A stretch of 64,000 nucleotides of DNA. It comes from an uncultured Alphaproteobacteria bacterium (GTDB lineage Bacteria > Pseudomonadota > Alphaproteobacteria > RF32 > CAG-239). Below the pieces are notes generated by a model that was not told the DNA's origin, did not search any database, and worked only from the letters and a program-made list of their open reading frames with translations. Location of the stretch: positions 1-64,000 of the forward strand of contig CAKQMH010000003.1 in assembly GCA_934254915.1 (NCBI GenBank), given 5' to 3'. Below, piece by piece: positions 50,810 to 60,009 of this stretch (its first letter is position 1; every line of letters starts with the position of its first letter). The translations under genes and the position numbers were made by a program.

Positions 50810-51265
50810 TTAAGCAGCTTGTTTCCAGCGACCATTGGTATCTTGCTGCCAATAAAAACATTCATGCCCTTTTTTCTTGAGTTCTTTCCAAAAAGCACGG
50901 GCTTGCATTAATGCCGCTTCTGAATTGCCGTCAAATATATTAAACACGCGCTCAAAGTTGCTTAATTCGTCGACTTTTGCTTCTGCTCCGTCCACCAAAA
51001 ACAGCAGTCTTGCCAAATTAGGATTATCATCACCGCTGGTCAGCCAAATCGGCTGCAATTCAGCGTTACCGTCTTTCTTGCTGCCATGGGGTAAGAATGA
51101 TTGGTCGTTATATGTCCATAGCAGGGCATTCAGAAATTCAACACGTTCATCGTTTCCGACTTTTACGATAATGCTTTTTTTAGTTTCATAAGCCTTTTCC
51201 AATAGTTTGGGCAATACCCCGTCCAAACTTTGGCTTTGCAAATGATAAAAATCAACTCTGGTCAT
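50810..51265 (-). CDS. holC: DNA polymerase III chi subunit
   Basis: The 151-residue protein starts MTRVDFYHLQSQSLDGVLPK and contains the HolC features LPKLLEKAYE, ALLWTYNDQSFLPHGSK, QPIWLTSGDDNPNLARLLFL and a C-terminal RAFWKELKKKGHECFYWQQD. Chi links the clamp-loader psi subunit to SSB. Its ATG overlaps the degP stop by ATGA, so it is the last gene of hflK-hflC-degP-holC. Its 3' 223 bp are duplicated at 49328-49551. Confidence 0.9.
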   Translation of the reverse strand: MTRVDFYHLQSQSLDGVLPKLLEKAYETKKSIIVKVGNDERVEFLNALLWTYNDQSFLPHGSKKDGNAELQPIWLTSGDDNPNLARLLFLVDGAEAKVDELSNFERVFNIFDGNSEAALMQARAFWKELKKKGHECFYWQQDTNGRWKQAA

Positions 51266-52638
51266 TTTTTTTCCAATTTCACTGCCACAAAATGGGGGAC
51301 GTTATTATCTTCAATCAACAACAATACCGGACGGTGGTTTTCCGCCCTGGCATCAGCAATATATGTTCTGACATCATTAAGGTCAAAAACCGTTTTCTTG
51401 TCAATTTGGGTGATAATGCTGCCTTTTTTTAATCCTTTATTTTCCGCATCACTTCCAGATTTAACTTCGCTGATTATGACGCCGCGGCCGGCTGAGGCCG
51501 TTTGTTTGTCATCAGCCGACAGTTCCTCAAGGCGTAAACCCAATTCATTAAAATTGCTGTTGTCGGTTGGTAAAGTCGCTTTGATACGCGGTGCTTCTTC
51601 TTTATCTTCCGGCATTTTTTCAATCGTAACGATTTTATCGATTTCTATTTCTCCGCGTTTGATTTTCAACTTTACTTTTTGTCCGATTGCCAATTCGGCA
51701 ATCGTGAGTGACAGCTCTTTGGTATCTTCCATGATTTTGTTATTGACGCTTAGGATTATATCTCCGGCTTCAATTCCGGCTTTAGCCGCACCGGATCCGA
51801 CCGTAACATCCGAAATAATAACCCCGTGTGCCGCCGAATTATTGCTGCCTTCATAAGGTTGAATTTTAATGCCGATCCAACCGCGCTCAACTTTGCCTTT
51901 TTCCAACAATTGATTGATAACAAATTTTACGGTGTTAACCGGCATTGCAAAACCGATACCCATATTTGTTCCCGTGGTCGAAAAAATCGCCGTGTTGATA
52001 CCGATTACTTCTCCGTTCAGGTTAAACATCGGCCCGCCCGAACTTCCTTGATTGATTGAGGCATCGGTTTGTAAAAAATCATCATAAGGACCGGCTTCAA
52101 TATCACGTGATTTGGCTGAAATAATGCCGGCTGACACACTTCCGCCCAACCCGAAAGGACTGCCGATTGCCAAAACCCAATCTCCGACCCTCATCTTATC
52201 GGAATCACCGAAATGTGTCGTCGGCAATTTGTCCTTAACGTCTATTTTGAGCAGTGCAATATCGGTTTTGGCATCGCTGCCGATTATCTTTGCCGTATAA
52301 TGTCGTTTGTCATTTAAGGTAATGTTTATTTCATGTGCATCTTTAATGACATGGCGATTGGTGATAATAAAACCGTTTTCCCGAATGATAAAACCTGAGC
52401 CTAGCGAAATATGCTGCGGGTTTTCTGAAAACAAAAATCGTTCTTCAGGCAGCAGGTGCGGATTCTGTTCCAGAAAATCATCATTATTTTCGGCCAATGA
52501 GGTGGTCGAAACATTAACCACGGCGGGTTGTAATTTTTCCACCAAATCCGCAAAAGACGGAAGCTGCTGCGCTCTGACCGTCAGGGCGCAGCAAAGTCCG
52601 CCGATAATTAAGCCTAATGCCAAACTTTTTTGCCGCAT
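51262..52638 (-). CDS. degP: DegP/DegQ-type periplasmic serine protease (Do family)
   Basis: The ATG at 52638 gives a signal peptide (MRQKSLALGLIIGGLCCALT...VRAQQ); the longer frame runs back into hflC and is rejected. The 458-residue protease has the catalytic triad His in IITNRHVIKDA, Asp in KTDIALLKID and Ser in NQGSSGGPMFNLNG. Two PDZ domains follow (from about residues 255 and 365). It degrades or chaperones misfolded envelope proteins. The hflK-hflC-degP order is normal for alphaproteobacteria, where the protease is coupled to the HflKC complex. Confidence 0.93.
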   Translation of the reverse strand: MRQKSLALGLIIGGLCCALTVRAQQLPSFADLVEKLQPAVVNVSTTSLAENNDDFLEQNPHLLPEERFLFSENPQHISLGSGFIIRENGFIITNRHVIKDAHEINITLNDKRHYTAKIIGSDAKTDIALLKIDVKDKLPTTHFGDSDKMRVGDWVLAIGSPFGLGGSVSAGIISAKSRDIEAGPYDDFLQTDASINQGSSGGPMFNLNGEVIGINTAIFSTTGTNMGIGFAMPVNTVKFVINQLLEKGKVERGWIGIKIQPYEGSNNSAAHGVIISDVTVGSGAAKAGIEAGDIILSVNNKIMEDTKELSLTIAELAIGQKVKLKIKRGEIEIDKIVTIEKMPEDKEEAPRIKATLPTDNSNFNELGLRLEELSADDKQTASAGRGVIISEVKSGSDAENKGLKKGSIITQIDKKTVFDLNDVRTYIADARAENHRPVLLLIEDNNVPHFVAVKLEKK

Positions 52639-52639
52639 A

Positions 52640-53515
52640 TTATTTGGCTTTCGGGGTCTGGTTGAAAAAGTCAAAAAATTCCGCATTCGGCGATAAAACC
52701 ATTGCCGTATTGCCTTTTTCGGCCATGGCATTTTTATAAGCTTCAAGTGAGCGGTAAAACGCATAGAACTGCGGGTCAAGGTTAGCCGCCTTATTCCAAA
52801 TCATAATGGCTTCCTGATCGCCTTCACCACGAATAATCTGCGCTTGTTTTTCAGCTTCTGTTACGATGATGGTTTGTTCTTTTTCGGCAGTGGCGCGGAT
52901 TTTTTGAGCTTCCTGCTTACCGGTGGCGCGAAATTCTTTGGCATCGCGTTCGCGTTCGGCTTTCATACGGGCATTAATCGCCTGCAAAACCTCAACCGGC
53001 AAATCAGCTCGGCGAATACGAACATCCGCCACACTGACCCCGATTTGTTCAGCATCAATCTTCACCGCGTTGCTGATATCAGCCATGATTTGCGTTCTTT
53101 TTTGGGATAACAGTTCTTGCAAAGTTATACGTCCCAAAATTTTGCGCAGCGAAGAATTAACGATTTCCTCCAACTTGCTGCGGGCTTGCATTTCCGTACG
53201 TACGGTTTTGTAATAGCGCAGCGGATCAACGATTTTGTAGCGGGTAAAACTGTCAACGTCTAAACGTTTTTTATCATTCAAAACCACTTCTTGTGCCGGC
53301 GGATCCAGATTAAGCAAACGATTGTCATAAAACACCACATTTTGAATAAACGGGATTTTCATCTTTAATCCGGGGTCTTTAATTTCGCGCACCGGTTCGC
53401 CGAATTGCAGTACAATTGCCTGTTCGGTCTGTTCGACAATATAAAAAGTGTTTACCAAAACAAGGATAATAACCGCGGCTGCTCCGCCCCAAAACATTTT
53501 CAACTTATCGCTCAT
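52640..53515 (-). CDS. hflC: HflC, SPFH/band-7 regulator of FtsH
   Basis: The 291-residue protein has an N-terminal membrane helix (AAVIILVLVNTFYIVEQ) and a band-7 domain starting TEQAIVLQFGEPVREIKDPG. A coiled-coil C-terminal part (MKAERERDAKEFRATGKQEA) contains the conserved AEREAxxIRxxA-like region, and the TPKAK end follows AFFDFFNQ-like sequence. With HflK it forms a large cage in the inner membrane around FtsH. It follows hflK by four nt. Confidence 0.94.
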   Translation of the reverse strand: MSDKLKMFWGGAAAVIILVLVNTFYIVEQTEQAIVLQFGEPVREIKDPGLKMKIPFIQNVVFYDNRLLNLDPPAQEVVLNDKKRLDVDSFTRYKIVDPLRYYKTVRTEMQARSKLEEIVNSSLRKILGRITLQELLSQKRTQIMADISNAVKIDAEQIGVSVADVRIRRADLPVEVLQAINARMKAERERDAKEFRATGKQEAQKIRATAEKEQTIIVTEAEKQAQIIRGEGDQEAIMIWNKAANLDPQFYAFYRSLEAYKNAMAEKGNTAMVLSPNAEFFDFFNQTPKAK

Positions 53516-53519
53516 TGTC

Positions 53520-54566
53520 TTATTCTCCTTGTTTTTGCTTTATTTTTAATCCGTCAAGCGGCAAATAAGGCACAACGTTAGAACCTTTGCCCGAAGGATC
53601 TAAAATCACTTTGTTGGAATTAGCCAATACATTTTCCATTGTTTCCAAATACAGACGTTTGATTGTCACGTCTTTTCCCTGCTTGTAGGCATTGTAGACC
53701 GAAACAAAACGTTCGGCATCACCTTTAGCTTTATTGACCACGCCTTGTTTGTAGGCTTCGGCGTTTTGCAGGCGCTGAGCCGCTTCACCTTTAGCTTTGG
53801 GCAAAATTTCATTACGATAGGCTTCAGCTTCGTTTTTAAACCGTTCCATATCGGCTTTGGCGCGCTGAACTTCATTAAAAGCATCAACGACTTGTTTGGG
53901 CGGGTCGGCTTTTTGCAGCTTTACGCGCACGATTTTAATTCCGGAATTAAACTCGTTTAATACTTTTTGCAATTCAGCCATGGTTTCATCTTCGACTTTG
54001 CCGCGGTCACCTGAAATAATCGGCATCATTTCCGATTGTCCGACAATTTCGCGCAAAACCGATTGTGCCGCGACTTTAATTGTCTGATCTGGACTCTGCA
54101 TGCTGAACAAATAATTTTTGGCATCGTCAATCCGCCATACGATTGTAAGGTTAATATCGACAATATTTTCATCGCCGGTCAGCATATGGCTTTCGGTAAA
54201 AGCATTGTTGCCGTTGTATTGTTCGCTCAAACCTAAGGTGATACTGCGTTCTTGCGTTGTGTTGACCTTGGTAACCGTTTCAATCGGATAGGGCAGGTGA
54301 TAATGCAAACCGGCATCGGTTGTTTCGTTATAAGCACCAAAACGCAATACTACGCCTTGCTCATTAGGCTGAACCTGATAAAAGCCGGTCGCCAGCCATA
54401 ATGCCGCAACCGCCAAAACTCCCCATTGCCATTTAAACTCAAAATTTCCGTCATTGCGACTGTTAATTTTAAACTTTTCGACTTTAGCCCGTCGTTCCAC
54501 CGGCTTGTCAATGTTTTCCCACGGGTTTTCGTCGTTATCTTCCCACGGATTTGGAATTTTGGCCAT
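53520..54566 (-). CDS. hflK: HflK, SPFH/band-7 regulator of FtsH
   Basis: The 348-residue protein begins with the Gly/Pro/Asn-rich cytoplasmic segment typical of HflK (MAKIPNPWEDNDENPWENID), then a membrane helix (WQWGVLAVAALWLATGFYQV) and the band-7 domain (QPNEQGVVLRFGAYNETTDA, GLHYHLPYPIETV). The coiled-coil part follows (KADPPKQVVDAFNEVQRAKA). GGGGG precedes the start. It heads the hflK-hflC-degP-holC operon and is divergent from mrp. Confidence 0.94.
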   Translation of the reverse strand: MAKIPNPWEDNDENPWENIDKPVERRAKVEKFKINSRNDGNFEFKWQWGVLAVAALWLATGFYQVQPNEQGVVLRFGAYNETTDAGLHYHLPYPIETVTKVNTTQERSITLGLSEQYNGNNAFTESHMLTGDENIVDINLTIVWRIDDAKNYLFSMQSPDQTIKVAAQSVLREIVGQSEMMPIISGDRGKVEDETMAELQKVLNEFNSGIKIVRVKLQKADPPKQVVDAFNEVQRAKADMERFKNEAEAYRNEILPKAKGEAAQRLQNAEAYKQGVVNKAKGDAERFVSVYNAYKQGKDVTIKRLYLETMENVLANSNKVILDPSGKGSNVVPYLPLDGLKIKQKQGE

Positions 54567-54663
54567 TATAACCCCCTTAATTTTCTATTGCTTTTGCTCC
54601 ATATATAATATAAATAGTGCAATAAGACAACAATCGATGAGATTATCAACAGGAAGTCAAATC

Positions 54664-55659
54664 ATGGAAGAAAAAGTTAAAGCAATCGTTGAACAATATT
54701 TTTCCCCTGCGCAAATCGACAGTATCAATCTGATAAAAGGACGTTTGTTGGTTACCTTGTGCAATGCCAAGGAAGATGAGGTTAAAACGGCAGCGTTGAA
54801 AGAACAGCTAAGCGCGCTTGACGGAGTAGCCAAAGTTAACATTATTTATACGGCAGAAAAAAAAGCCGCTTCGCTTAAGCCGGAAGAGCAAAAATGGCAA
54901 GTTTCAAGTGTAAAAAAAATTATTGCCGTGGCCTCAGGCAAAGGCGGCGTCGGTAAATCCACGACTGCGGTTAATCTGGCTTTGGCACTGGCTAATAAAG
55001 GGCAAAAAGTCGCTTTGTTTGATGCTGATATCTATGGTCCGTCAATCCCGACCATGTTGGGCTATGAAGGCGTCGGCGCGTTGAGCCGTGACGGTAAGAC
55101 TTTTGAACCTTTTGAGTATATGGGCATTGCCTCTATGTCTATCGGTACATTTATTGACAAAGATGTCCCGCTTATCTGGCGCGGTTCGAAGGCTTGCGGT
55201 GCTTTGGAACAGTTGTTGACGCAGGTTAATTGGGGCGAAATCGATATTATGGTTATTGATATGCCTCCGGGAACCGGCGATATTCAAATAACTTTATCGC
55301 AAAAATTAAATCTCGCCGGAGCGGTTATTGTTTCTACCCCGCAGGATATTGCTCTTATTGACGCGGTTAAAGGGGTAAATATGTTCAAAAAAGTTGATGT
55401 CCCGATTTTGGGCATTATTGAAAATATGAGCTATTACCTTTGTCCCAAATGCGGAACGCGGGCTGATATTTTCGGTCATGCCGGTGCGCATGAAACTGCT
55501 GATAAGTTGGGAGTTCCGTTCTTGGGTGAAGTTCCGCTGCATATTGATATTCGGACTAATGCCGACAGCGGCACTCCGATTGTCTTTGCCGAACCGGAAA
55601 GCGAATTTACTCGCATTTATGAGGAAATTGCCGCTAAAATCATTGATGAGCTTAATTAG
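54664..55659 (+). CDS. mrp: Mrp/ApbC-type P-loop iron-sulfur carrier
   Basis: The start at 54664 follows AGGAAG; the longer open frame upstream is antisense to hflK. The 331-residue protein has an N-terminal MIP18-like domain (about 1-85), then the ParA/Mrp ATPase with deviant Walker A SGKGGVGKSTTAVNLALALA, IDMPPGTGDIQITLSQ and the CxxC pair in YLCPKCGTRADIFG that holds a bridging 4Fe-4S cluster. It assembles or transfers clusters to apoproteins. Its end overlaps the convergent M48 protease gene by eight nt. Confidence 0.93.
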   Translation: MEEKVKAIVEQYFSPAQIDSINLIKGRLLVTLCNAKEDEVKTAALKEQLSALDGVAKVNIIYTAEKKAASLKPEEQKWQVSSVKKIIAVASGKGGVGKSTTAVNLALALANKGQKVALFDADIYGPSIPTMLGYEGVGALSRDGKTFEPFEYMGIASMSIGTFIDKDVPLIWRGSKACGALEQLLTQVNWGEIDIMVIDMPPGTGDIQITLSQKLNLAGAVIVSTPQDIALIDAVKGVNMFKKVDVPILGIIENMSYYLCPKCGTRADIFGHAGAHETADKLGVPFLGEVPLHIDIRTNADSGTPIVFAEPESEFTRIYEEIAAKIIDELN

Positions 55660-57031
55660 ACTTTGTCATATTTTCCAATCGCAGCAGCAAATCATCAATT
55701 TTGAGTGATAATTGCGCCGACGGATTTGCGGCTTTAGCTTCTTCAGCTTGATGTTTGGCCGTTTCAACCGCGCCGATGCGGGCGGAATATTCAGCCGCTG
55801 CGTATTGAGCCGCCGCATTGTTCCCTAATGCTCCGTAAGCTCGCGCCAACAACAGTTGGCTGAAACTCATCGGCCTGACCAAAAGTGATTTATTTAACAG
55901 ATTTATCGCTTCTTGCAGCTTGTTTTGGGTCGGCGTATTTTCAATAATCGCTTGCGCCAAACTGATTTGCAACAAGGCCGAATTCGGCTGCAATTTCACC
56001 GCCTGACGATAATATTTTTCTGCTTCGTTCGGTTTTCCGGTTTCCAAGGCAATTTGCCCTTTCAGCTCATAAAAATATGGATTATTCGGTTCTTTTTGCA
56101 ACAGCTTGTCTAAGTCTTGCTGCGCGGTATCAAATTGCAGTTTTTTGAAGGCCGCAATCGCTCGGGCATATTGTGCTGCTGTCGAATTGTCGGTCAGCGG
56201 ATATTTGCGCAGCGTCTTCTCCGGAGTATTCAGGTAGGCAAACAATTTGGCTTTAACGCGCGCAAATTCTTCTTCATATTGCGCTTTGTTTTCATAGGCA
56301 CTTTCACTTAAGGCTTTTTCAAAAAAACTTATACGTTCGCGGGTAACCGGATGGGTGCGAAAATAAGGTGTTTCGTCCACGCCGTTAAGGTTATTTTGTT
56401 TGGCAATTCGTTTCATAAACGTCAAAATGCCTTGCGGGCTTTGGTGGGTTTGGCTTAGGGCTTTTACTGCATATTCATCGGCCGACCGCTCCTCCGATGT
56501 CCGATATTGCAAGTAATGATTTAGGGTCGAACTTTGCGAACCTAGTAATACCGCCATGGCCGCATCGCCACGCCCGCTTGCCGCCGCAGCCGTTCCGGCG
56601 AGCAGGGCAGATACCAAATTGATTTCCTGCATTTCCCGATCTTTGAGCTTTTGCCGTAAAATATGCCCTCCGGCAATATGTCCGGTTTCGTGAGCAATAA
56701 CCCCGCTTAATTCATTAGCGCTGTCAGCCGCAATAATTGTTCCGGTATGCACAAATAAGCGGTTGCCGTCGCTGACAAACGCATTAAGCGAGGCATCATC
56801 AACAATATAAATGTTATTTTTCTTAAAACTGATACCGGCAGCGTCAAACAGCGGTTTGGTGATTTTATCCAGCAATTGTTCGGTTTCTTCGTCCGAAATA
56901 AGGCTGATGCTTTGTGCTTTTGCATCCGTAACGAATGCCAAAAGGGCTAATGGCAGCCATAGACTGCCGATTAGCCCTTGAGCAAAATATTTAAACTTAG
57001 AGCCTAGCCTTTGATAAGTTTTTTCCACCAA
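55652..57031 (-). CDS. M48-family periplasmic metalloprotease with TPR domain (BepA-like)
   Basis: The 459-residue protein has a signal peptide (SLWLPLALLAFVTDAKAQS), an M48 protease domain with HETGHIAGGHIL (HExxH zinc motif) and SADEYAVKAL (third ligand Glu), and a C-terminal TPR array from about residue 285 (YYRQAVKLQPNSALLQISLA). BepA acts on stalled outer-membrane assembly intermediates at the BAM and LPT machines. The start overlaps the rne end by 28 nt, so it is probably cotranscribed behind rne. Confidence 0.88.
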   Translation of the reverse strand: MVEKTYQRLGSKFKYFAQGLIGSLWLPLALLAFVTDAKAQSISLISDEETEQLLDKITKPLFDAAGISFKKNNIYIVDDASLNAFVSDGNRLFVHTGTIIAADSANELSGVIAHETGHIAGGHILRQKLKDREMQEINLVSALLAGTAAAASGRGDAAMAVLLGSQSSTLNHYLQYRTSEERSADEYAVKALSQTHQSPQGILTFMKRIAKQNNLNGVDETPYFRTHPVTRERISFFEKALSESAYENKAQYEEEFARVKAKLFAYLNTPEKTLRKYPLTDNSTAAQYARAIAAFKKLQFDTAQQDLDKLLQKEPNNPYFYELKGQIALETGKPNEAEKYYRQAVKLQPNSALLQISLAQAIIENTPTQNKLQEAINLLNKSLLVRPMSFSQLLLARAYGALGNNAAAQYAAAEYSARIGAVETAKHQAEEAKAANPSAQLSLKIDDLLLRLENMTKSN

Positions 57032-59529
57032 GTTGATTTTTCCTTAGGCTGTTCCTCAACCTTTTGAGGAGTTTCATGTTTAATATCTTCGTGACTGTTA
57101 TACAGAATAACCGCTTCTTGCCGTTCTTTGGGCTTGTTGTCCCGATTGTTGTAATTATTATTGCGTTTGCGGTCAAAGCGGTTACCGCGTCCGCGGCGGC
57201 GTCCGTCACGACGACGGCGGTTGTTGTGATAGCCGTTTTCCTGCGGTTCTGTTTCTGCAGATGTATTTTCTTTTACTTCTTCTTCAACCGTAGGCTCTGA
57301 AGTTTTTTCTTCTTTGACGACTTCCGGAGCAATTGTATCGGTGTTTTCCGGCTCAATTACTGTTTCCGCAGTTTTAGTATCTTCATCTGCCGCCTTAGTC
57401 GCTTTGGTACGTTCAATCCGATAATCGGAAATACACTGAACGCTGTCATCGGCACTGATAATTACATCCATTTTGTATTTCTGTTCCAAATTAAGCAGAT
57501 TTTGTCGTTTGTGATTAAGCAGATAAATAGCAATATCAGAAGGTACAAAGACATTTAGGCGGCAAGAGCGTCCTTTAATGCCTTCTTCCTCAATTCCGCG
57601 CAAAACATAAACGGCGCTGGACTCAATCGTACGTACCATTCCTTTACCCTGACAGTGCGGGCAAACCTGATAATTGCTTTCAAAAAAGGATGAATGCATT
57701 CTTTGACGTGAAAGTTCCAACAAGCCGAACATACTCATTTTGCCGACCTGAATCCGTGAACGATCTTTTTTCAAAGCTTCTTTCATACGTTTTTCGACAG
57801 CATGGTTGTTGGCCGGTTCGTCCATGTCAATAAAGTCAATAACGACCAAACCGGCAAGATTACGCATTCTGAGCTGGCGTGCAATTTCGTCACAGGCTTC
57901 AAGATTGGTTTTAAGCGCTGTTTCTTCCAAGTCTCTTTCTTTAGTTGCCCGACCGGAGTTTACGTCAATGGATACCAGTGCTTCTGTCGGGTTAATTACC
58001 AAATAGCCGCCCGATTCTAATTGGGCATTGCATTCATGCAATTTGTCCAGTTGCCCTTCGACCTGAAAGCGTTGGAACAATGGAATATCGTTATGGCGAT
58101 AGTTCTTAATTTTTTTCAGACTGTGTGGAGACAACATTCTGAAAAAGTCTTTTGCCAGCTTATAAGCCTCATCACCGGCAACAATAATCTCCGAGGTATC
58201 TTTGGTATAAATATCGCGCAAAGCCCGTTTAATCAGATTTCCTTCTTCATGAATTAAGGCCGGAGCTTTAACCTTCAGTGAATCCAAACGGATTTGATTC
58301 CATGCGCGGATAAGGTAGTTGTAGTCGCGAACAATATCGGCTTTAGTTTTTTCTTCGCCGGCAGTGCGGACGATAATCGACATATCGGCAGTCAACGGCA
58401 GCTCTTTAACAATAGCTTTCAAACGGCTGCGGTCGGCGGCATTGGTAATTTTGCGCGAAACCCCGCCACTCTTGATGCGGTTGGGCATCAATACGCAGTA
58501 GCGTCCGGCCAGTGATAAATAAGTTGTCAAAGCCGCGCCTTTGTTTCCTCGTTCTTCTTTAACTACCTGTACCAGCAGAATTTGTCCTTCTTTGATAACA
58601 TCCTGAATCTTGTTGCGATGGAAAAGTTTCCGCGCTCTGATTAATTTGCGTTGAAGCTCAAAATCCATCTCCAAATCATCGTCATCATCGTCAACATCTT
58701 CATCATTTTCGGATGCGGCGGCAATTTTTTCATCTGCCTCTTCACTGATGACGGCTTCACTCGTTCCGACATCTTCGCTCAGTACCTTGAGTTTTTCTTT
58801 CTCATTTTCGGCATCTTCGGTTTTGGGGTGCTGTTTTTGATATTTCTTTTTCAACAGACGTTTTTTCTGTTTATGGCGTTTATCTCCGGCGGCAACTTCT
58901 TCCAAAGCGGCTTCTTCTTCGGGAGTGATGTCATTAATTTCGGCTTTGTCTTCAACAGGAGCAGTTAGTTTTTCGTTTGCGGCTTCCTGGGCGACCGCTG
59001 TTTCCACCGGTTTTTTACGTGGGCGCCCGCGGCGTCCGCGCGGTTTAGCTTCCTTACTTTCAGTTTTTTCATCTTCCGGTTGGAATGCAGTTTCTTCAAC
59101 GGCTTTTTCCGCTTCTTTAGCTGCTTCCGCCTCAGCTTCGGCTTTGGCTTTCTGTGCCGCTTCACGGGCAGCCGCTTTTTCCTGACGGATACGTTCTCTT
59201 TCCTGTTCACGCTCTTTTAAGGCTTGTTTTTTATTCTCAATGATTTCATCAACTTCATTATCAATTGCCTCAAGCTCTTCTTGAGATATATTGTAATAAT
59301 CAGGATGAATTTCACCAAAGGCTAAAAAACCGTGCTTGTTACCGCCGTAATCTACAAAGCAGGCTTGTAATGAAGGTTCAACCCGCATTACTTTCCCAAG
59401 ATAAATATTGCCTTTGATTTGTTTGCGGTGAGTTGTTTCAAACTCAACATCTTCCAACTTGTTTCCGTTAATTACCACAACTCTTGTTTCTTCCGGTTGG
59501 GTATCATCAATCAGCATTCTTTTTATCAT
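57004..59529 (-). CDS. rne: Ribonuclease E (Rne/Rng family)
   Basis: The 841-residue protein starts MIKRMLIDDTQPEETRVVVI. The S1 domain (GNIYLGKVMRVEPSLQACFV) is split by a charged insertion of about 190 residues (Glu/Lys/Ala-rich, 100-290), as in many alphaproteobacterial RNase E proteins. The DNase-I-like catalytic region contains VSIDVNSGRATKE and VVIDFIDMDEP. The zinc-link CPHCQGKG joins protomers. The C-terminal tail is Arg/Asn-rich (NNRRRRDGRRRGRGN) and ends in a short hydrophobic-basic motif, likely for RNA and partner binding. It organises the RNA degradosome. Confidence 0.95.
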   Translation of the reverse strand: MIKRMLIDDTQPEETRVVVINGNKLEDVEFETTHRKQIKGNIYLGKVMRVEPSLQACFVDYGGNKHGFLAFGEIHPDYYNISQEELEAIDNEVDEIIENKKQALKEREQERERIRQEKAAAREAAQKAKAEAEAEAAKEAEKAVEETAFQPEDEKTESKEAKPRGRRGRPRKKPVETAVAQEAANEKLTAPVEDKAEINDITPEEEAALEEVAAGDKRHKQKKRLLKKKYQKQHPKTEDAENEKEKLKVLSEDVGTSEAVISEEADEKIAAASENDEDVDDDDDDLEMDFELQRKLIRARKLFHRNKIQDVIKEGQILLVQVVKEERGNKGAALTTYLSLAGRYCVLMPNRIKSGGVSRKITNAADRSRLKAIVKELPLTADMSIIVRTAGEEKTKADIVRDYNYLIRAWNQIRLDSLKVKAPALIHEEGNLIKRALRDIYTKDTSEIIVAGDEAYKLAKDFFRMLSPHSLKKIKNYRHNDIPLFQRFQVEGQLDKLHECNAQLESGGYLVINPTEALVSIDVNSGRATKERDLEETALKTNLEACDEIARQLRMRNLAGLVVIDFIDMDEPANNHAVEKRMKEALKKDRSRIQVGKMSMFGLLELSRQRMHSSFFESNYQVCPHCQGKGMVRTIESSAVYVLRGIEEEGIKGRSCRLNVFVPSDIAIYLLNHKRQNLLNLEQKYKMDVIISADDSVQCISDYRIERTKATKAADEDTKTAETVIEPENTDTIAPEVVKEEKTSEPTVEEEVKENTSAETEPQENGYHNNRRRRDGRRRGRGNRFDRKRNNNYNNRDNKPKERQEAVILYNSHEDIKHETPQKVEEQPKEKSTWWKKLIKG

Positions 59530-60009
59530 AATAAATTCTCCACCGGCGTAGAAAAAATCTACGCAATAATTTCACCCGCGCTGGAGAGGATATTTAAAAG
59601 ATTTATTAATAAGGCGATTCGCCAACGGACCTTAAGCCCTAAATATTCAATCGGCCGCAGAATATTGCGGTGCATTAATTATTTTCAAATCTTTCAACTC
59701 CGCAGAAACTGTTTAGTTATTTAGTTGCTTAATTTAGTTTCCACGCTTAAAACTCGTCCAGCAAAATTTTGTCTGTTCGCTATATGTTGCCGGCCTTTCG
59801 TTATGATAAGGCGGCGGTATCAGGTTTTGGCTCAATAAAACCACATTTTGTTCAAAAAACAGAGCCTGACCCGATACATAAAACTCATATAACGTCGTTT
59901 AGCATATACATTTTGATTTAAAACACAACAATAAAATTAATTTACTCATCATTTTAAGACATTGGTAACAGTCTTGTATTATAATATCAAAAAAATAAGG
60001 AAAAAGACT
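59530..60009. other. Divergent intergenic region between rne and amiC, containing the long rne leader
   Basis: No gene is visible in these 480 bp. A TATAAT at 59980-59985 may be the -10 of the amiC promoter, though no good -35 is seen. Toward rne there are several inverted repeats, for example GCCG..CGGC near 59790-59815 and TCAGG..CCTGA framing 59820-59870. RNase E genes elsewhere carry long structured leaders used for autoregulation; I cannot match a known motif here. Confidence 0.45.

Noticed and set aside
51230..51856. 208-codon plus-strand open frame over degP
   Set aside because: It lies antisense to the protease gene with triad and PDZ signatures; its hydrophobic Ser/Leu-rich translation is typical of a shadow frame and it has no ribosome site.
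54454..54663. 70-residue extension of Mrp
   Set aside because: It is antisense to hflK, and a start with a good ribosome site occurs at 54664 where family similarity begins.
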